Positions 1-8,664 of a stretch of 64,000 bases of DNA are shown here, one piece after another. Source of the DNA: GCA-2794515 sp033763335. Its GTDB lineage: Bacteria; Chloroflexota; Anaerolineae; Aggregatilineales; Phototrophicaceae. Made by a program: the position numbers and the translations under genes. The first letter of the stretch is position 1; each line of letters begins with the position of its first letter. Below the pieces are notes generated by a model, which saw only the letters and a program-made list of their open reading frames with translations, searched no databases and was not told the origin of the DNA. The stretch covers positions 62,001 to 126,000 of the forward strand of contig JANRKU010000016.1 of assembly GCA_033763335.1 (NCBI GenBank). Reading direction: 5' to 3'.

Positions 1-1556
1 GCAAGGCTAATCACCTGATTAAATGCCGTTTGGGTTGTATTTTGGTCGCCCCGCAAAGATGCCAATCTGCCGACCTGTAAATAGGCATTGGCGCGTTCAT
101 CGGCGGTTGCGACAGGTGTGGTAGCGATTCGTGCATAGAGTGTTTCTGCGCCAAATGTATCGTTCACCGCCAAAAGTGCATCGGCGGCAATCTGTAGCCC
201 ACTAACGGCTTGCGTGCTATTGGGGAATGTATCGGCAAGGCGCAAGAAAATATCACGCGCTTCTACAGGGCGTTCTGTGGTGGCATATAAATAACCTGCC
301 CGCCATAATGCCTCCGCCGCCGTCTGCTCCAAATAGCCAAAATTTTGGGCAATGGCTAAATATTCGCTGATAGCACCCTCGACATCTTGTGCGACAAAAC
401 GGGTGCGTGCCTGCTCTAGCAACCCATTGCTAAATAATTCATCGTTGGGATATTGCGTGGTGATGGTCTTAAATGCGATGATTGCCGCCTCAAAATTGCC
501 GATAGCACGATACGATATACCTAAATAGAGGTGCAAATCGGCGGGAATATCGGCGAGTTGGGCTTCGGTGGTATAGGTATTAAAGGCAGTCACCGCGCCT
601 TCATAATCTTCGTTAAAATAACTGACCAATCCGCGTTGATAATTATTCAACACTTGCCCATTTTGCAATAAAATTTGCATAGCACTATAGGCTTGTTCGG
701 TATCGGGGTAATCATTAAACACTTGCGTCATGCGGATAGTGCCACGCGGTAAATCGCCAGCAGAGAGCAGTGCCTCTCCCGCCATATAAGTGATTTGAGC
801 GCGATAGGCATCGTTTTGGGCAAATGCCAAAATTTTATCATATTCTGCTACAGCCGATTCAACCTCACCACGCGCCAAATGCAACCGTGCCACCCGTTCA
901 TGCAATGAGGCTTGTGCCGATACATAGCGTGCGGTTTCGGCGGCACTTACATAACTGGCATAGGCATTATCGGTTTGCCCCAAATTCACTTGGGCATCGC
1001 CAATACGCTCATGCACATAGCTATCTATTAAATTGGGGCGAATTTGCAAATATATCTGATAATCGTTGATGGCTTCTTGCCACCGTGAGAGTCCCATAAA
1101 GGCATCCCCACGCATAAAATAGGCTTGTGCGCCTCTAAAATCGTTGGGAAATTCGGTGATGAGGATGGTTAATGGGGATATGGCATAATCGAATAATCCT
1201 TCACGGAGCGCCGCACGCCCCATGCCATAGGCGGCTTCTGCGCGGATTTCTGGTGAAATTTCGCCACCCCGTTGGAGTAGCCCTTCATACGCATAGACGG
1301 CATTTTCAAAATAACCGTCTATCCAATAGCGATTTGCCACCTGCAACGCGATATCGGGGGGCATATCGGGCGTGGGGGTGAGTTGTTGCCCTTGTACAGG
1401 AATCACAGCAAGCGATGGCGGGGTGTTGGTGATAACCACATAGGTCACATTTTCGCCTTGTGATGGTGCGGGTGAACAAGCTACCAGCACAACGACAGAT
1501 ATAATCAACCACAGGCGTTTGAGCGTCTTTTGTTGGGAGAAATGTATGTTTTTCAT
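1..1556 (-). CDS. TPR-repeat lipoprotein, C-terminus beyond the left edge
   Basis: The frame is open from the ATG at 1556 to the window edge, about 518 residues. The N-terminus has basic residues, a hydrophobic stretch and a lipobox (L-V-A-C, Cys27), so it should be a lipoprotein. The rest is helical and built from TPR-like units: Y-A-Y-E-G-L-L near residue 80, R-G-A-Q-A-Y-F-M-R-G-D-A-F near 140, then repeats to the edge, including E-A-R-D-I-F-L-R-L-A-D-T-F-P-N-S. Superhelical TPR arrays of this length with a signal sequence are typical of the N-terminal half of soluble lytic transglycosylases, and also of BamD/YbgF-like proteins. The transglycosylase idea is inference because no catalytic domain lies inside the window. 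The start is fixed by the signal peptide. Confidence 0.8.
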   Translation of the reverse strand, partial: MKNIHFSQQKTLKRLWLIISVVVLVACSPAPSQGENVTYVVITNTPPSLAVIPVQGQQLTPTPDMPPDIALQVANRYWIDGYFENAVYAYEGLLQRGGEISPEIRAEAAYGMGRAALREGLFDYAISPLTILITEFPNDFRGAQAYFMRGDAFMGLSRWQEAINDYQIYLQIRPNLIDSYVHERIGDAQVNLGQTDNAYASYVSAAETARYVSAQASLHERVARLHLARGEVESAVAEYDKILAFAQNDAYRAQITYMAGEALLSAGDLPRGTIRMTQVFNDYPDTEQAYSAMQILLQNGQVLNNYQRGLVSYFNEDYEGAVTAFNTYTTEAQLADIPADLHLYLGISYRAIGNFEAAIIAFKTITTQYPNDELFSNGLLEQARTRFVAQDVEGAISEYLAIAQNFGYLEQTAAEALWRAGYLYATTERPVEARDIFLRLADTFPNSTQAVSGLQIAADALLAVNDTFGAETLYARIATTPVATADERANAYLQVGRLASLRGDQNTTQTAFNQVISL

Positions 1557-1658
1557 ATACCGATTATTGACCAGAATAGGGAATTATCGCAAGTGGCTTA
1601 TTGGGTGAGATACCTATGACCAGTAAAAAGTACCATCCCAATAGCCACAAAAATCCCG

Positions 1659-2939
1659 TTATATCACCTTCCATAACAACGGCACGAGCATTTCCCAAGC
1701 CGATAACCCTGCATGAAGGCTAAAGACCTTATCCTCTGGGCGTGGAATATCAGCATGACGATAGGTGGGGCGTGGAATAGCGATTAAATCACCTATCCGA
1801 TATTTTGCTTCTGGGTGATGATTGCCACGCCCAAATAATCCCGCTTCTAATGCTGTTTCCGATGAAATGAGGGCGATATTCTCTCCAAATAATGTTTTAG
1901 CCTGTCGAATAGCCGTGTCTCGTTGCCCATCCCGCAAATATAAATACGAAAAACGGACATCTCCGCCAAAAAACATGCGAAATGTATCAAAAAATGGGCG
2001 ATTTTCGGGCGCATTGAATTGGATAAAATTCGGTGCATCCTGATGTCCGTGGTCTGCCACGAACATAAAGAGGGTGCGCCCATCGGCAATTTCGGGGTCG
2101 GTGACAATCTGATGCAATTGGCGCAATTGATGTTTGATTTCGGCTGATGTTTGTGGTGATATGGCATGATAAAAATGCGAGATTTGGTCTATGTTGTGAT
2201 TATACATGCTCACATATGTTTTTTGTCCGCGTGTTTGGTGCAACAGATTACGAAATTGCCCCCACATATCATCAAAACCCAAATTTGGGGTGATGTGTTG
2301 CACACCTGTATGTAGTATTTTAGATAATCCACTACCGATTAAATTGTATAACGCGCAAATATAGGTCGAGACCCCATTTTCTGCCAAGCGTTGCGCCAAT
2401 GTCGGCACTTGGGTGAATTGAGTGGGGTCTATGCCCCATGTTTCCAGTATACCCGATGGCAAATCGCCCATTTTTGGCTTGAAATGCAGGATATTGCAGT
2501 GCATCGCCAATTCGCGTAAAAATAACACCGTACCCATCACGCCGTGCTGGGCAGGTGGGACACCCGTCCAGAGCGTGTTCAATGCCGCAACCGTGGTGGA
2601 AGGTGTTGTGGATGTGAGTGGCATTGCACCACGTCCATCGGTGAGGTGATGTACCAATTCTGCGACTTCTGGGTCATGTTCAATCAAGTGTTGCAGGCGC
2701 AAATACCCCAATCCATCCGAGATATATAACACCACACGGTCAACATGGGTGGGGATGCCCAACATGGGGTGTAATGGGGTGGGATAATCTGCCCCCAAAA
2801 TATGCCCAATGGTCTGTGCAAGATTGGCAATCGAAAATCCATCATAGGCGGGATAGATGAGTTCATCTTCCCATGAAACATCTAATGAAAATGGGCGATT
2901 GGCACGATAACGGGTCAATAATTCCTGTGCTAAGGTCAT
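1659..2939 (-). CDS. Alkaline-phosphatase-superfamily hydrolase (type I phosphodiesterase/nucleotide pyrophosphatase type)
   Basis: A 426-residue protein with the metal-binding fold of the alkaline phosphatase/phosphodiesterase superfamily. Visible landmarks are the first metal Asp in I-S-D-G-L-G (Asp75), the Thr-nucleophile region T-S-T-T-P-S-T-T (residues 109-116) followed by W-T-G-V-P-P-A-Q-H-G, the second metal motif A-D-H-G-H, and a C-terminal His in L-H-A-G-L-S. It probably hydrolyses a phosphodiester or pyrophosphate; the substrate cannot be read from the sequence. No signal peptide or membrane segment is seen, so it is probably cytoplasmic. An in-frame start 42 nt upstream exists, but the ATG at 2939 has a GAAAGG ribosome site at good spacing and is preferred. 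It is divergent from the small gene at 3057. Confidence 0.85.
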   Translation of the reverse strand: MTLAQELLTRYRANRPFSLDVSWEDELIYPAYDGFSIANLAQTIGHILGADYPTPLHPMLGIPTHVDRVVLYISDGLGYLRLQHLIEHDPEVAELVHHLTDGRGAMPLTSTTPSTTVAALNTLWTGVPPAQHGVMGTVLFLRELAMHCNILHFKPKMGDLPSGILETWGIDPTQFTQVPTLAQRLAENGVSTYICALYNLIGSGLSKILHTGVQHITPNLGFDDMWGQFRNLLHQTRGQKTYVSMYNHNIDQISHFYHAISPQTSAEIKHQLRQLHQIVTDPEIADGRTLFMFVADHGHQDAPNFIQFNAPENRPFFDTFRMFFGGDVRFSYLYLRDGQRDTAIRQAKTLFGENIALISSETALEAGLFGRGNHHPEAKYRIGDLIAIPRPTYRHADIPRPEDKVFSLHAGLSAWEMLVPLLWKVI

Positions 2940-3056
2940 GTATAGCCTTTCGGATAACCGGCAACGACACCTTTTATACACCGAAAAAGCCGTTTATGCA
3001 CCAGTAGATGAGGCGTTTTATGTTATGATTAGGTAAAATAAGTGAGGAGCAAAATC

Positions 3057-3344
3057 ATGTCTACACCAACCATCACAACTAAAACCTTGACCGTTCAAAT
3101 TACCCTTTCCAAAAAATTGGCACGCATTATCACTCAAGAGGCAAAGGATAAAAATGTCTCTGTGGATGACCTCATCAGCCAATATCTGGAAGCCTATTAC
3201 GAGCCAGAATATGAAGATACACCTGATGAGCAAATTTTAGCCGATGTGCGCGAGGGATTCCGTGACATTAAAAAAGGGAACTATCGCCCTGCACGCGAAT
3301 TTTTAGAAGAATTAAAGCGAATGGATGAGGAGATAATTAAGTAA
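3057..3344 (+). CDS. Small antitoxin-like hypothetical protein
   Basis: A 95-residue protein. The ATG at 3057 follows a strong GAGGAG site at seven bases, preferred over the in-frame GTG at 3042. The N-terminal part (T-L-T-V-Q-I-T-L-S-K-K-L-A-R-I-I) looks like a short beta strand plus helix, as in ribbon-helix-helix DNA-binding proteins. The C-terminal half is acidic and helical, with a D-V-R-E-G-F-R-D-I-K-K-G segment and a P-A-R-E-F-L-E-E-L end common in antitoxin-like proteins. No toxin partner follows: its 3' end overlaps the 3' end of the convergent DUF255 gene by 8 nt. Function is unknown; orphan antitoxin or small regulator is inference. Confidence 0.7.
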   Translation: MSTPTITTKTLTVQITLSKKLARIITQEAKDKNVSVDDLISQYLEAYYEPEYEDTPDEQILADVREGFRDIKKGNYRPAREFLEELKRMDEEIIK

Positions 3345-5379
3345 GCATCCCCCGCAACTCATCCACACTGTTCACTGGCAATTTACAGGTCATTTCTCGG
3401 CATACATACACCGTTGGCAACGCCCCTTTTAATCCGCGCCCATGCAATAACGGAATTTTCCCCTCATCCCCAACCGCCACAGGCGACAGGGCTAAAATCG
3501 CGTTGGGGCGATATTTACCGTTAATTTCTGCCAAAAGTGCCTTTGTCGCATCAGCTTTGGGGTCGCCAATGATGGCAATTTCATCTATTCCGCGCACCAA
3601 CATATCTACAGCATTGAGCGCCTCGCCAAATCCGTGCGGATATTGCCCTAACGCATTGGTCAACAAACGCAATGCTCCCACGGCTATTTGCTGATATTTC
3701 GCCTCGCCCGTATAGGCATATAAACGGAGCAATTGCTTCGCCATCATATTATTGCCACTGGGGACGGCGTTATCTTGTACCGTGCGCGGACGAACAATCA
3801 ATGCTTCATGGTCATCGCTGGTATCAAAAAAGCCACCATCGGGTGTCATGAAGTGATTTAATACCCGTTCTGCCAATCCAACCGCACGGACAAACCACTT
3901 TTCATCCCATGTGAGCTGATATACCTCTAAAAAGGCATCAATCGTATTGGCATAATCTTCGAGATAGCCATTCAGTTTGCTCACACCGTCTTTATGACTG
4001 CGATAGAGCCGATAATCCGCCGTGAGTAATTGCTCCGCCATAAAATCGGCACAGCGCAACGCCGCTTGTGCATAATCAATACGATTCAACACACGGGCGG
4101 CTTCTGCGAGGCTGGCGAGTGCCATGCCATTCCATCCCGCGAGGATTTTATCATCTAATCCGGGGGGTATCCGTTGCAGGCGGGTCGTATACAATTTGTC
4201 TTTGATGAGCGCAAGCCGTTCTGTGAGTATTTCTGATGATATGCCCAAGCGTTCCGCCGATATATCAGACGGATTGGGCAAGGTGAGGATATTATGCCCC
4301 TCAAAATTGCCACTTTTGGTCACACCAAACACCTCAATGGCGGTATCATATAGCGGGTCTGGGAGCAAATCGCGCAATTCTGCCACGCTCCACACAAAAA
4401 ATTTGCCCTCTTCGCCTTCACTATCGGCATCTGTGGCGCTATAAAATCCGCCACTCGGCGCAGTCATCTCCCGCAACAGATAATCATACGTCTCGGTGGC
4501 AATCCGCAACAAAAACGGGTCGCCTGTGACTTGCCATGCGTGCAAATAGAGACGGCTCAATTGGGCGTTGTCATAGAGCATTTTCTCAAAATGAGGCACA
4601 AGCCATAGCGCATCCACACTATAGCGGGCAAACCCGCCCCCAATTTGGTCATATATGCCCCCGCGCCCCATATTGATGAGCGTATTTGTGACCATTTCTA
4701 GGGTTTGCTTATCACCCGTATGTACGGATTGCCGAAGCAGATATTCCCACGCCATCGGTTGGGGGAATTTTGGCGCACCAGAAAATCCGCCATACATGGG
4801 GTCATAATCACGGGCGAGGCTTTGAACTGCTTGGGTGAGCAAGGTGGTATTGAGTGCATCGGCATCACCACCAATCCCCAAAATACTACGGTTGAGTGCT
4901 TCGGTGAGGTTGCCCGCCATTTGGCTCACTTCATCGCGCCGATTGATAAACGCATCATGCACACCACTCAACACATCGCGGAAAGCAGGCATCCCATGTC
5001 GGCGTTCCAACGGGAAATATGTCCCGCCATAAAATGGGCGACCATCTGGCATCAAAAACACGGTCATGGGCCATCCACCTCGCCCTGTCATGGCTTGCAC
5101 TGCTTCCATGTAGATGGCATCCACATCGGGGCGTTCTTCGCGGTCTACTTTGATATTGATAAACCACTCATTCATCAATTTGGCGGTTTCGTCGTGTTCA
5201 AAACTTTCATGCGCCATGACATGACACCAATGACAGGCGCTATAACCCACACTGAGCAAAATGGGCTTATCATGTGTTTTTGCGAGTCCTAATGCTTCAT
5301 CGCCCCACGGATACCACTCTACAGGGTTATCTTTGTGTTGCAACAAATAGGGGCTGGTTTCATATTGGAGTTTATTCAT
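3337..5379 (-). CDS. Thioredoxin-domain protein of the DUF255/YyaL (COG1331) family
   Basis: A 680-residue protein of usual family length. An N-terminal thioredoxin-like domain carries Cys49-His-Trp-Cys52 in S-A-C-H-W-C-H-V-M, then E-R-P-D-V-D-A-I-Y and G-G-W-P-M-T-V-F-L. It is followed by a long alpha/alpha-barrel region resembling six-hairpin glycosidases (G-G-G-F-A-R-Y near 245, P-H-F-E-K-M-L-Y-D-N-A-Q-L near 265, K-I-L-A-G-W-N-G-M-A near 400). This is the layout of bacterial YyaL and animal SPATA20. The biochemical role of the family is not settled; redox or epimerase-type activities have been suggested. No signal peptide is present. Confidence 0.93.
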   Translation of the reverse strand: MNKLQYETSPYLLQHKDNPVEWYPWGDEALGLAKTHDKPILLSVGYSACHWCHVMAHESFEHDETAKLMNEWFINIKVDREERPDVDAIYMEAVQAMTGRGGWPMTVFLMPDGRPFYGGTYFPLERRHGMPAFRDVLSGVHDAFINRRDEVSQMAGNLTEALNRSILGIGGDADALNTTLLTQAVQSLARDYDPMYGGFSGAPKFPQPMAWEYLLRQSVHTGDKQTLEMVTNTLINMGRGGIYDQIGGGFARYSVDALWLVPHFEKMLYDNAQLSRLYLHAWQVTGDPFLLRIATETYDYLLREMTAPSGGFYSATDADSEGEEGKFFVWSVAELRDLLPDPLYDTAIEVFGVTKSGNFEGHNILTLPNPSDISAERLGISSEILTERLALIKDKLYTTRLQRIPPGLDDKILAGWNGMALASLAEAARVLNRIDYAQAALRCADFMAEQLLTADYRLYRSHKDGVSKLNGYLEDYANTIDAFLEVYQLTWDEKWFVRAVGLAERVLNHFMTPDGGFFDTSDDHEALIVRPRTVQDNAVPSGNNMMAKQLLRLYAYTGEAKYQQIAVGALRLLTNALGQYPHGFGEALNAVDMLVRGIDEIAIIGDPKADATKALLAEINGKYRPNAILALSPVAVGDEGKIPLLHGRGLKGALPTVYVCREMTCKLPVNSVDELRGMLT

Positions 5380-5486
5380 CTATTTTCACCATTTTTAAGA
5401 TTAAAGATTAAAACAGGAGGCAACAATTATGCCCCATAAATGGGGTTAAGAGACCAATTTTTTAGGGGACAAAATGAGTGTATCGT

Positions 5487-5510
5487 AAGGGCTTGCCATG
5501 GCAAGCCCTT
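5487..5510. repeat. 24-bp perfect palindrome, intergenic
   Basis: The half-site AAGGGCTTGCCA is followed directly by its exact reverse complement. It lies between the 3' end of the 5535-6275 gene and the 5' end of the DUF255 gene. There is no T-run on either side, so it is not a standard terminator. It belongs to the dispersed family also seen at 10913, 25246, 25290, 56086, 59036 and 61197. Confidence 0.85.
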
Positions 5511-5534
5511 TAGCTTCGATGGATTTTTATATTA

Positions 5535-6275
5535 TCACCACAAATCGAGAACGGAATTGTCTTCAGACGGTGGCAACGGTGGTTCTTCGTTCCAAAATTC
5601 TTCGAGCCATTCGACAAGGTTGATGGTCACTTCTGGAATCAGGCGCACAGCCGCCTCATAATGCCGTGTCGAAAATGCGAATAGGCTGGTATAGTATCGC
5701 TTCGATACGCTGATGATATAATCTTCTTCCCAGCGTTTTGGACCCCATAAAAATGCGACACCGCCTTTTTCGCGCTTCATCAATGTCACCCATCGCGCCC
5801 TATCCACATTATTCAAACTCCGAAGGCTAAAGCGCAAACTGAGCATGGAATTGGTGATAAACGACAATTGCACCATACGCGAAATTTTATCGGCATCAAA
5901 AATAACACCCGCCGAATTATCTTGGGTAGATAGCATAGCAACACCACGAGGCATTTTTGTCCCCGCGATGCGCGTCTTGATGGTAGACATCACAGGCAAC
6001 GATGGAAAGCGTCCACTGAGTTCTTCATCGAGCTTAATATCACCCTGAAAAAATTGTTGCAAGAGCCATGGGGGTTCAAGTTCTGCCCCAGCGATAACTT
6101 TTGCCTCTTGGGTAGATAAGCCATCGGCTTTGGTCTGCTCTAGGGCTTGAATCATCTTACCAACTAACCCACGCGCCTCGCTGATAGTCGTGGGCGATGT
6201 GGTTGTTGATTCTTCTAATGCCCGCATAATGGCATTTTCACTATCATTTGGTTGGTTTGGGTTTTGGTTTGCCAT
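5535..6275 (-). CDS. Hypothetical protein, no recognised domain
   Basis: A 246-residue soluble protein. The ATG at 6275 has an AAGGGA site eight bases upstream. The first 25 residues are polar and probably disordered (Asn, Pro, Ser, Thr). The middle part is helical, and the C-terminal half has W-G-P-K-R-W-E-E-D-Y and L-V-E-W-L-E-E-F-W-N-E-E, ending in an acidic and proline-rich tail. No transmembrane segment, signal peptide or catalytic motif is recognised. It is divergent from ftsH, with 168 bp between the two starts, so the two may share a control region. Confidence 0.75.
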   Translation of the reverse strand: MANQNPNQPNDSENAIMRALEESTTTSPTTISEARGLVGKMIQALEQTKADGLSTQEAKVIAGAELEPPWLLQQFFQGDIKLDEELSGRFPSLPVMSTIKTRIAGTKMPRGVAMLSTQDNSAGVIFDADKISRMVQLSFITNSMLSLRFSLRSLNNVDRARWVTLMKREKGGVAFLWGPKRWEEDYIISVSKRYYTSLFAFSTRHYEAAVRLIPEVTINLVEWLEEFWNEEPPLPPSEDNSVLDLW

Positions 6276-6443
6276 TCTAATTATCCCTTAACAAGCGTAG
6301 ACTATAATTATAGTGTGAGTTGCCATAAAAACAAAATTTTTGTGAGGGCAATCTCATCTAACCATGAGGCGTTTCTTGTATGCTTCTAATAGTCCACCTT
6401 TATACTGATGAGAATACTCGCTAACTGAGAAGGTATCAAAAAG

Positions 6444-8471
6444 ATGCAGTTTCCAAATAACAATAATAAACCACGCAAGGATGACGACCCGCAGTCTGAT
6501 AATCCACCCCCGCCCCAACAAGATTGGCGCAAGTGGCTTTGGCCCGCCTTAATCATTTTTGGCTTGACTTGGGTCTTTTTGATAATGATGGGTGGCACCC
6601 CAACTGCTGGTGGTGGCACAACGGTTGATTATTCAGTAATCCTTGACCAAGCGAAAAACAATAACATTCAAAAAATCACCTTTCGCGGGGGAGAAGCCTT
6701 TGGGTCTTTTATTAGCCCCATCCGTACTAGCAGTGGGCAACCTGTTACCAATTTTACAGTCGTTGTTCCAACAGCAACCGCACAAGAACAACTCCTCATC
6801 CCCCTTAATGAGGCGGGCGGCGCAACGATTGATTTCGATGGTAATGATACCTCTAACCTATTGGTAATCTTCCTCAACCTCGCCCCATTATTGCTCATCA
6901 TCGGCTTTTTGATATGGACGGCACGCCGCGCCCAACGTCAAATGGGAAGTGCGATGGGTTTTGGTCGCACACAAGCCCGTGAATACACAGTAGAACGTCC
7001 ACAAGTCACATTTAACGATGTGGCAGGACAAGATGCCGCCAAAGTCGAATTGACCGAGATTGTAGATTTCCTAAAAGAACCAGAAAAATATATCGCGTTG
7101 GGCGCACGGATTCCGCGCGGTGTATTGCTCATCGGACCTCCAGGGACGGGTAAGACCCTCTTGGCGCGTGCTGTTGCTGGTGAAGCCCATGTATCATTCT
7201 TTAGTATCGCCGCTTCTGAATTTGTAGAAATGTTCGTTGGTGTGGGTGCGTCTCGTGTGCGTGATTTATTCAAACGCGCCCGTGATAACGCCCCTAGCAT
7301 CGTATTCATAGACGAAATTGATGCGGTTGGTCGCCAACGTGGTGCTGGCTTGGGTGGTGGGCATGATGAACGTGAGCAAACCCTCAACCAAATGCTGGCA
7401 GAAATGGATGGCTTTGACCAAACCGAGAGCGTCATCATTATGGCGGCGACCAATCGCCACGATGTATTAGACCCTGCCCTATTGCGTCCGGGACGCTTTG
7501 ACCGTCAAGTAACGGTTGGCTTGCCCGATAGAAAAGGTCGTCTGGAAATTTTGAAGATTCACACACGCGGAAAACCGCTCGATTCCAATGTGAATTTAGA
7601 AGATTTAGCACGCGGTACAATCGGATTTTCTGGCGCGGATTTATCGAATCTGAGCAACGAAGCCGCCCTCAATGCCGCCCGTCGCAACGCCAAACGCATC
7701 TCCATGCGCGACTTTTCTAACGCCTTTGACCGCATTGTATTGGGTACAGAAAGCCCGCCGTTATCTGACCCCAATGAACGCAAAGTGGTTGCCTATCACG
7801 AAGCGGGTCATGCGGTGGTCTCGGCATTGTTGCCCAACAGTGACCCTGTGTTAAAAGTGACGATTGTCCCACGCGGGCAAGCATTGGGTGTGACGGCATA
7901 CATGCCCGAATCTGACCGCAGAAATTACTCGCGTGCCTATCTGTATACCAAAATCATGACCTTGCTCGGTGGACGCGCCGCCGAAGAAATCGTCATCAAA
8001 GAAGTGACCACAGGGGCAGAAAATGACCTGCGCCGTGCCACCGACCTCGCTCGGCGGATGGTCTCCCAATTTGGCATGAGTGAAAGTTTTGGTCTGCTCA
8101 ATTTTGGTGATGATGAACGGCAACCGTTCTTAGGCTATGCCCTCTCACAAGGCAAGAGTTATAGCGAAGAAACCGCCTCAGAAATTGATGCCGAAGTGCG
8201 CCGTGTGATTAAACAAGCCCATGAGCAAACGATTGCCTTGCTCACCGAAAATAAAGACAAACTCATTGCCCTCGCAGAAGCCCTTTTGGTTCAAGAAATT
8301 ATTGAACAAGAAGAAATGTTGCGAATTTTGGACATGGACACAGACCCACGCTTCGGCAAAAACGGCAATGCCCATTTCTCATTGGGGAAAATACCAAAAA
8401 CCGATGATGTTTCAGAAACACCATCAGCCCAAACACCTCCCCCAACCGTCACAGAAGCAGATGCTTCTTAG
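6444..8471 (+). CDS. ftsH: ATP-dependent zinc metalloprotease FtsH
   Basis: A 675-residue membrane AAA+ protease that extracts and degrades misfolded membrane proteins and short-lived regulators. A proline/asparagine-rich N-terminus is followed by a membrane segment at about 31-50, a short extracytoplasmic domain, a second membrane segment at about 138-160, and the AAA domain: Walker A G-P-P-G-T-G-K-T from residue 231, Walker B I-V-F-I-D-E-I-D, the pore motif F-V-G and the arginine-finger region R-P-G-R-F-D-R. The zinc site H-E-A-G-H is at 452-456, with the third ligand probably Asp528 in E-N-D-L. The C-terminus ends in a proline/threonine-rich tail. The start is supported by AAGG upstream. 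A strong nested inverted repeat with a T-run follows the stop. Confidence 0.98.
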   Translation: MQFPNNNNKPRKDDDPQSDNPPPPQQDWRKWLWPALIIFGLTWVFLIMMGGTPTAGGGTTVDYSVILDQAKNNNIQKITFRGGEAFGSFISPIRTSSGQPVTNFTVVVPTATAQEQLLIPLNEAGGATIDFDGNDTSNLLVIFLNLAPLLLIIGFLIWTARRAQRQMGSAMGFGRTQAREYTVERPQVTFNDVAGQDAAKVELTEIVDFLKEPEKYIALGARIPRGVLLIGPPGTGKTLLARAVAGEAHVSFFSIAASEFVEMFVGVGASRVRDLFKRARDNAPSIVFIDEIDAVGRQRGAGLGGGHDEREQTLNQMLAEMDGFDQTESVIIMAATNRHDVLDPALLRPGRFDRQVTVGLPDRKGRLEILKIHTRGKPLDSNVNLEDLARGTIGFSGADLSNLSNEAALNAARRNAKRISMRDFSNAFDRIVLGTESPPLSDPNERKVVAYHEAGHAVVSALLPNSDPVLKVTIVPRGQALGVTAYMPESDRRNYSRAYLYTKIMTLLGGRAAEEIVIKEVTTGAENDLRRATDLARRMVSQFGMSESFGLLNFGDDERQPFLGYALSQGKSYSEETASEIDAEVRRVIKQAHEQTIALLTENKDKLIALAEALLVQEIIEQEEMLRILDMDTDPRFGKNGNAHFSLGKIPKTDDVSETPSAQTPPPTVTEADAS

Positions 8472-8500
8472 ATAACAACTTAACGATAAAATCGCTCTTT

Positions 8501-8608
8501 GACCTCACCCCCCTGCCCCCTCTCCAAATTGGAGAGGGGGTGAAAACCATTTTATAGGTTGGTTCAAGTCCCCTCTCCAGACTGGAGAGGGGATTTAGGG
8601 GTGAGGTT
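8501..8608. repeat. Nested inverted repeat, MITE-like, also acting as ftsH terminator
   Basis: Outer arms ACCTCACCCC (8502-8511) and GGGGTGAGGT (8598-8607) enclose two internal hairpins: 8516-8540 (12-bp arms around one A) and 8570-8592 (11-bp arms CCCCTCTCCAG around one A). The two hairpins are near copies of each other. A T-run (TGTTTTTTAA) follows on the plus strand, so transcripts from ftsH could end here. The symmetric arrangement with C-rich arms resembles a small non-autonomous repeat. No transposase or clear target-site duplication was found. Confidence 0.75.
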
Positions 8609-8664
8609 GTTTTTTAAGTTGCCCTTACGTTTATATGAGGATAAATTGGGGATAAATAAAATCC

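Noticed and set aside
4705..5292. A 195-residue plus-strand frame inside the DUF255 gene
   Set aside because: Antisense to the conserved CHWC thioredoxin domain; His/Ile-rich composition typical of a shadow frame.
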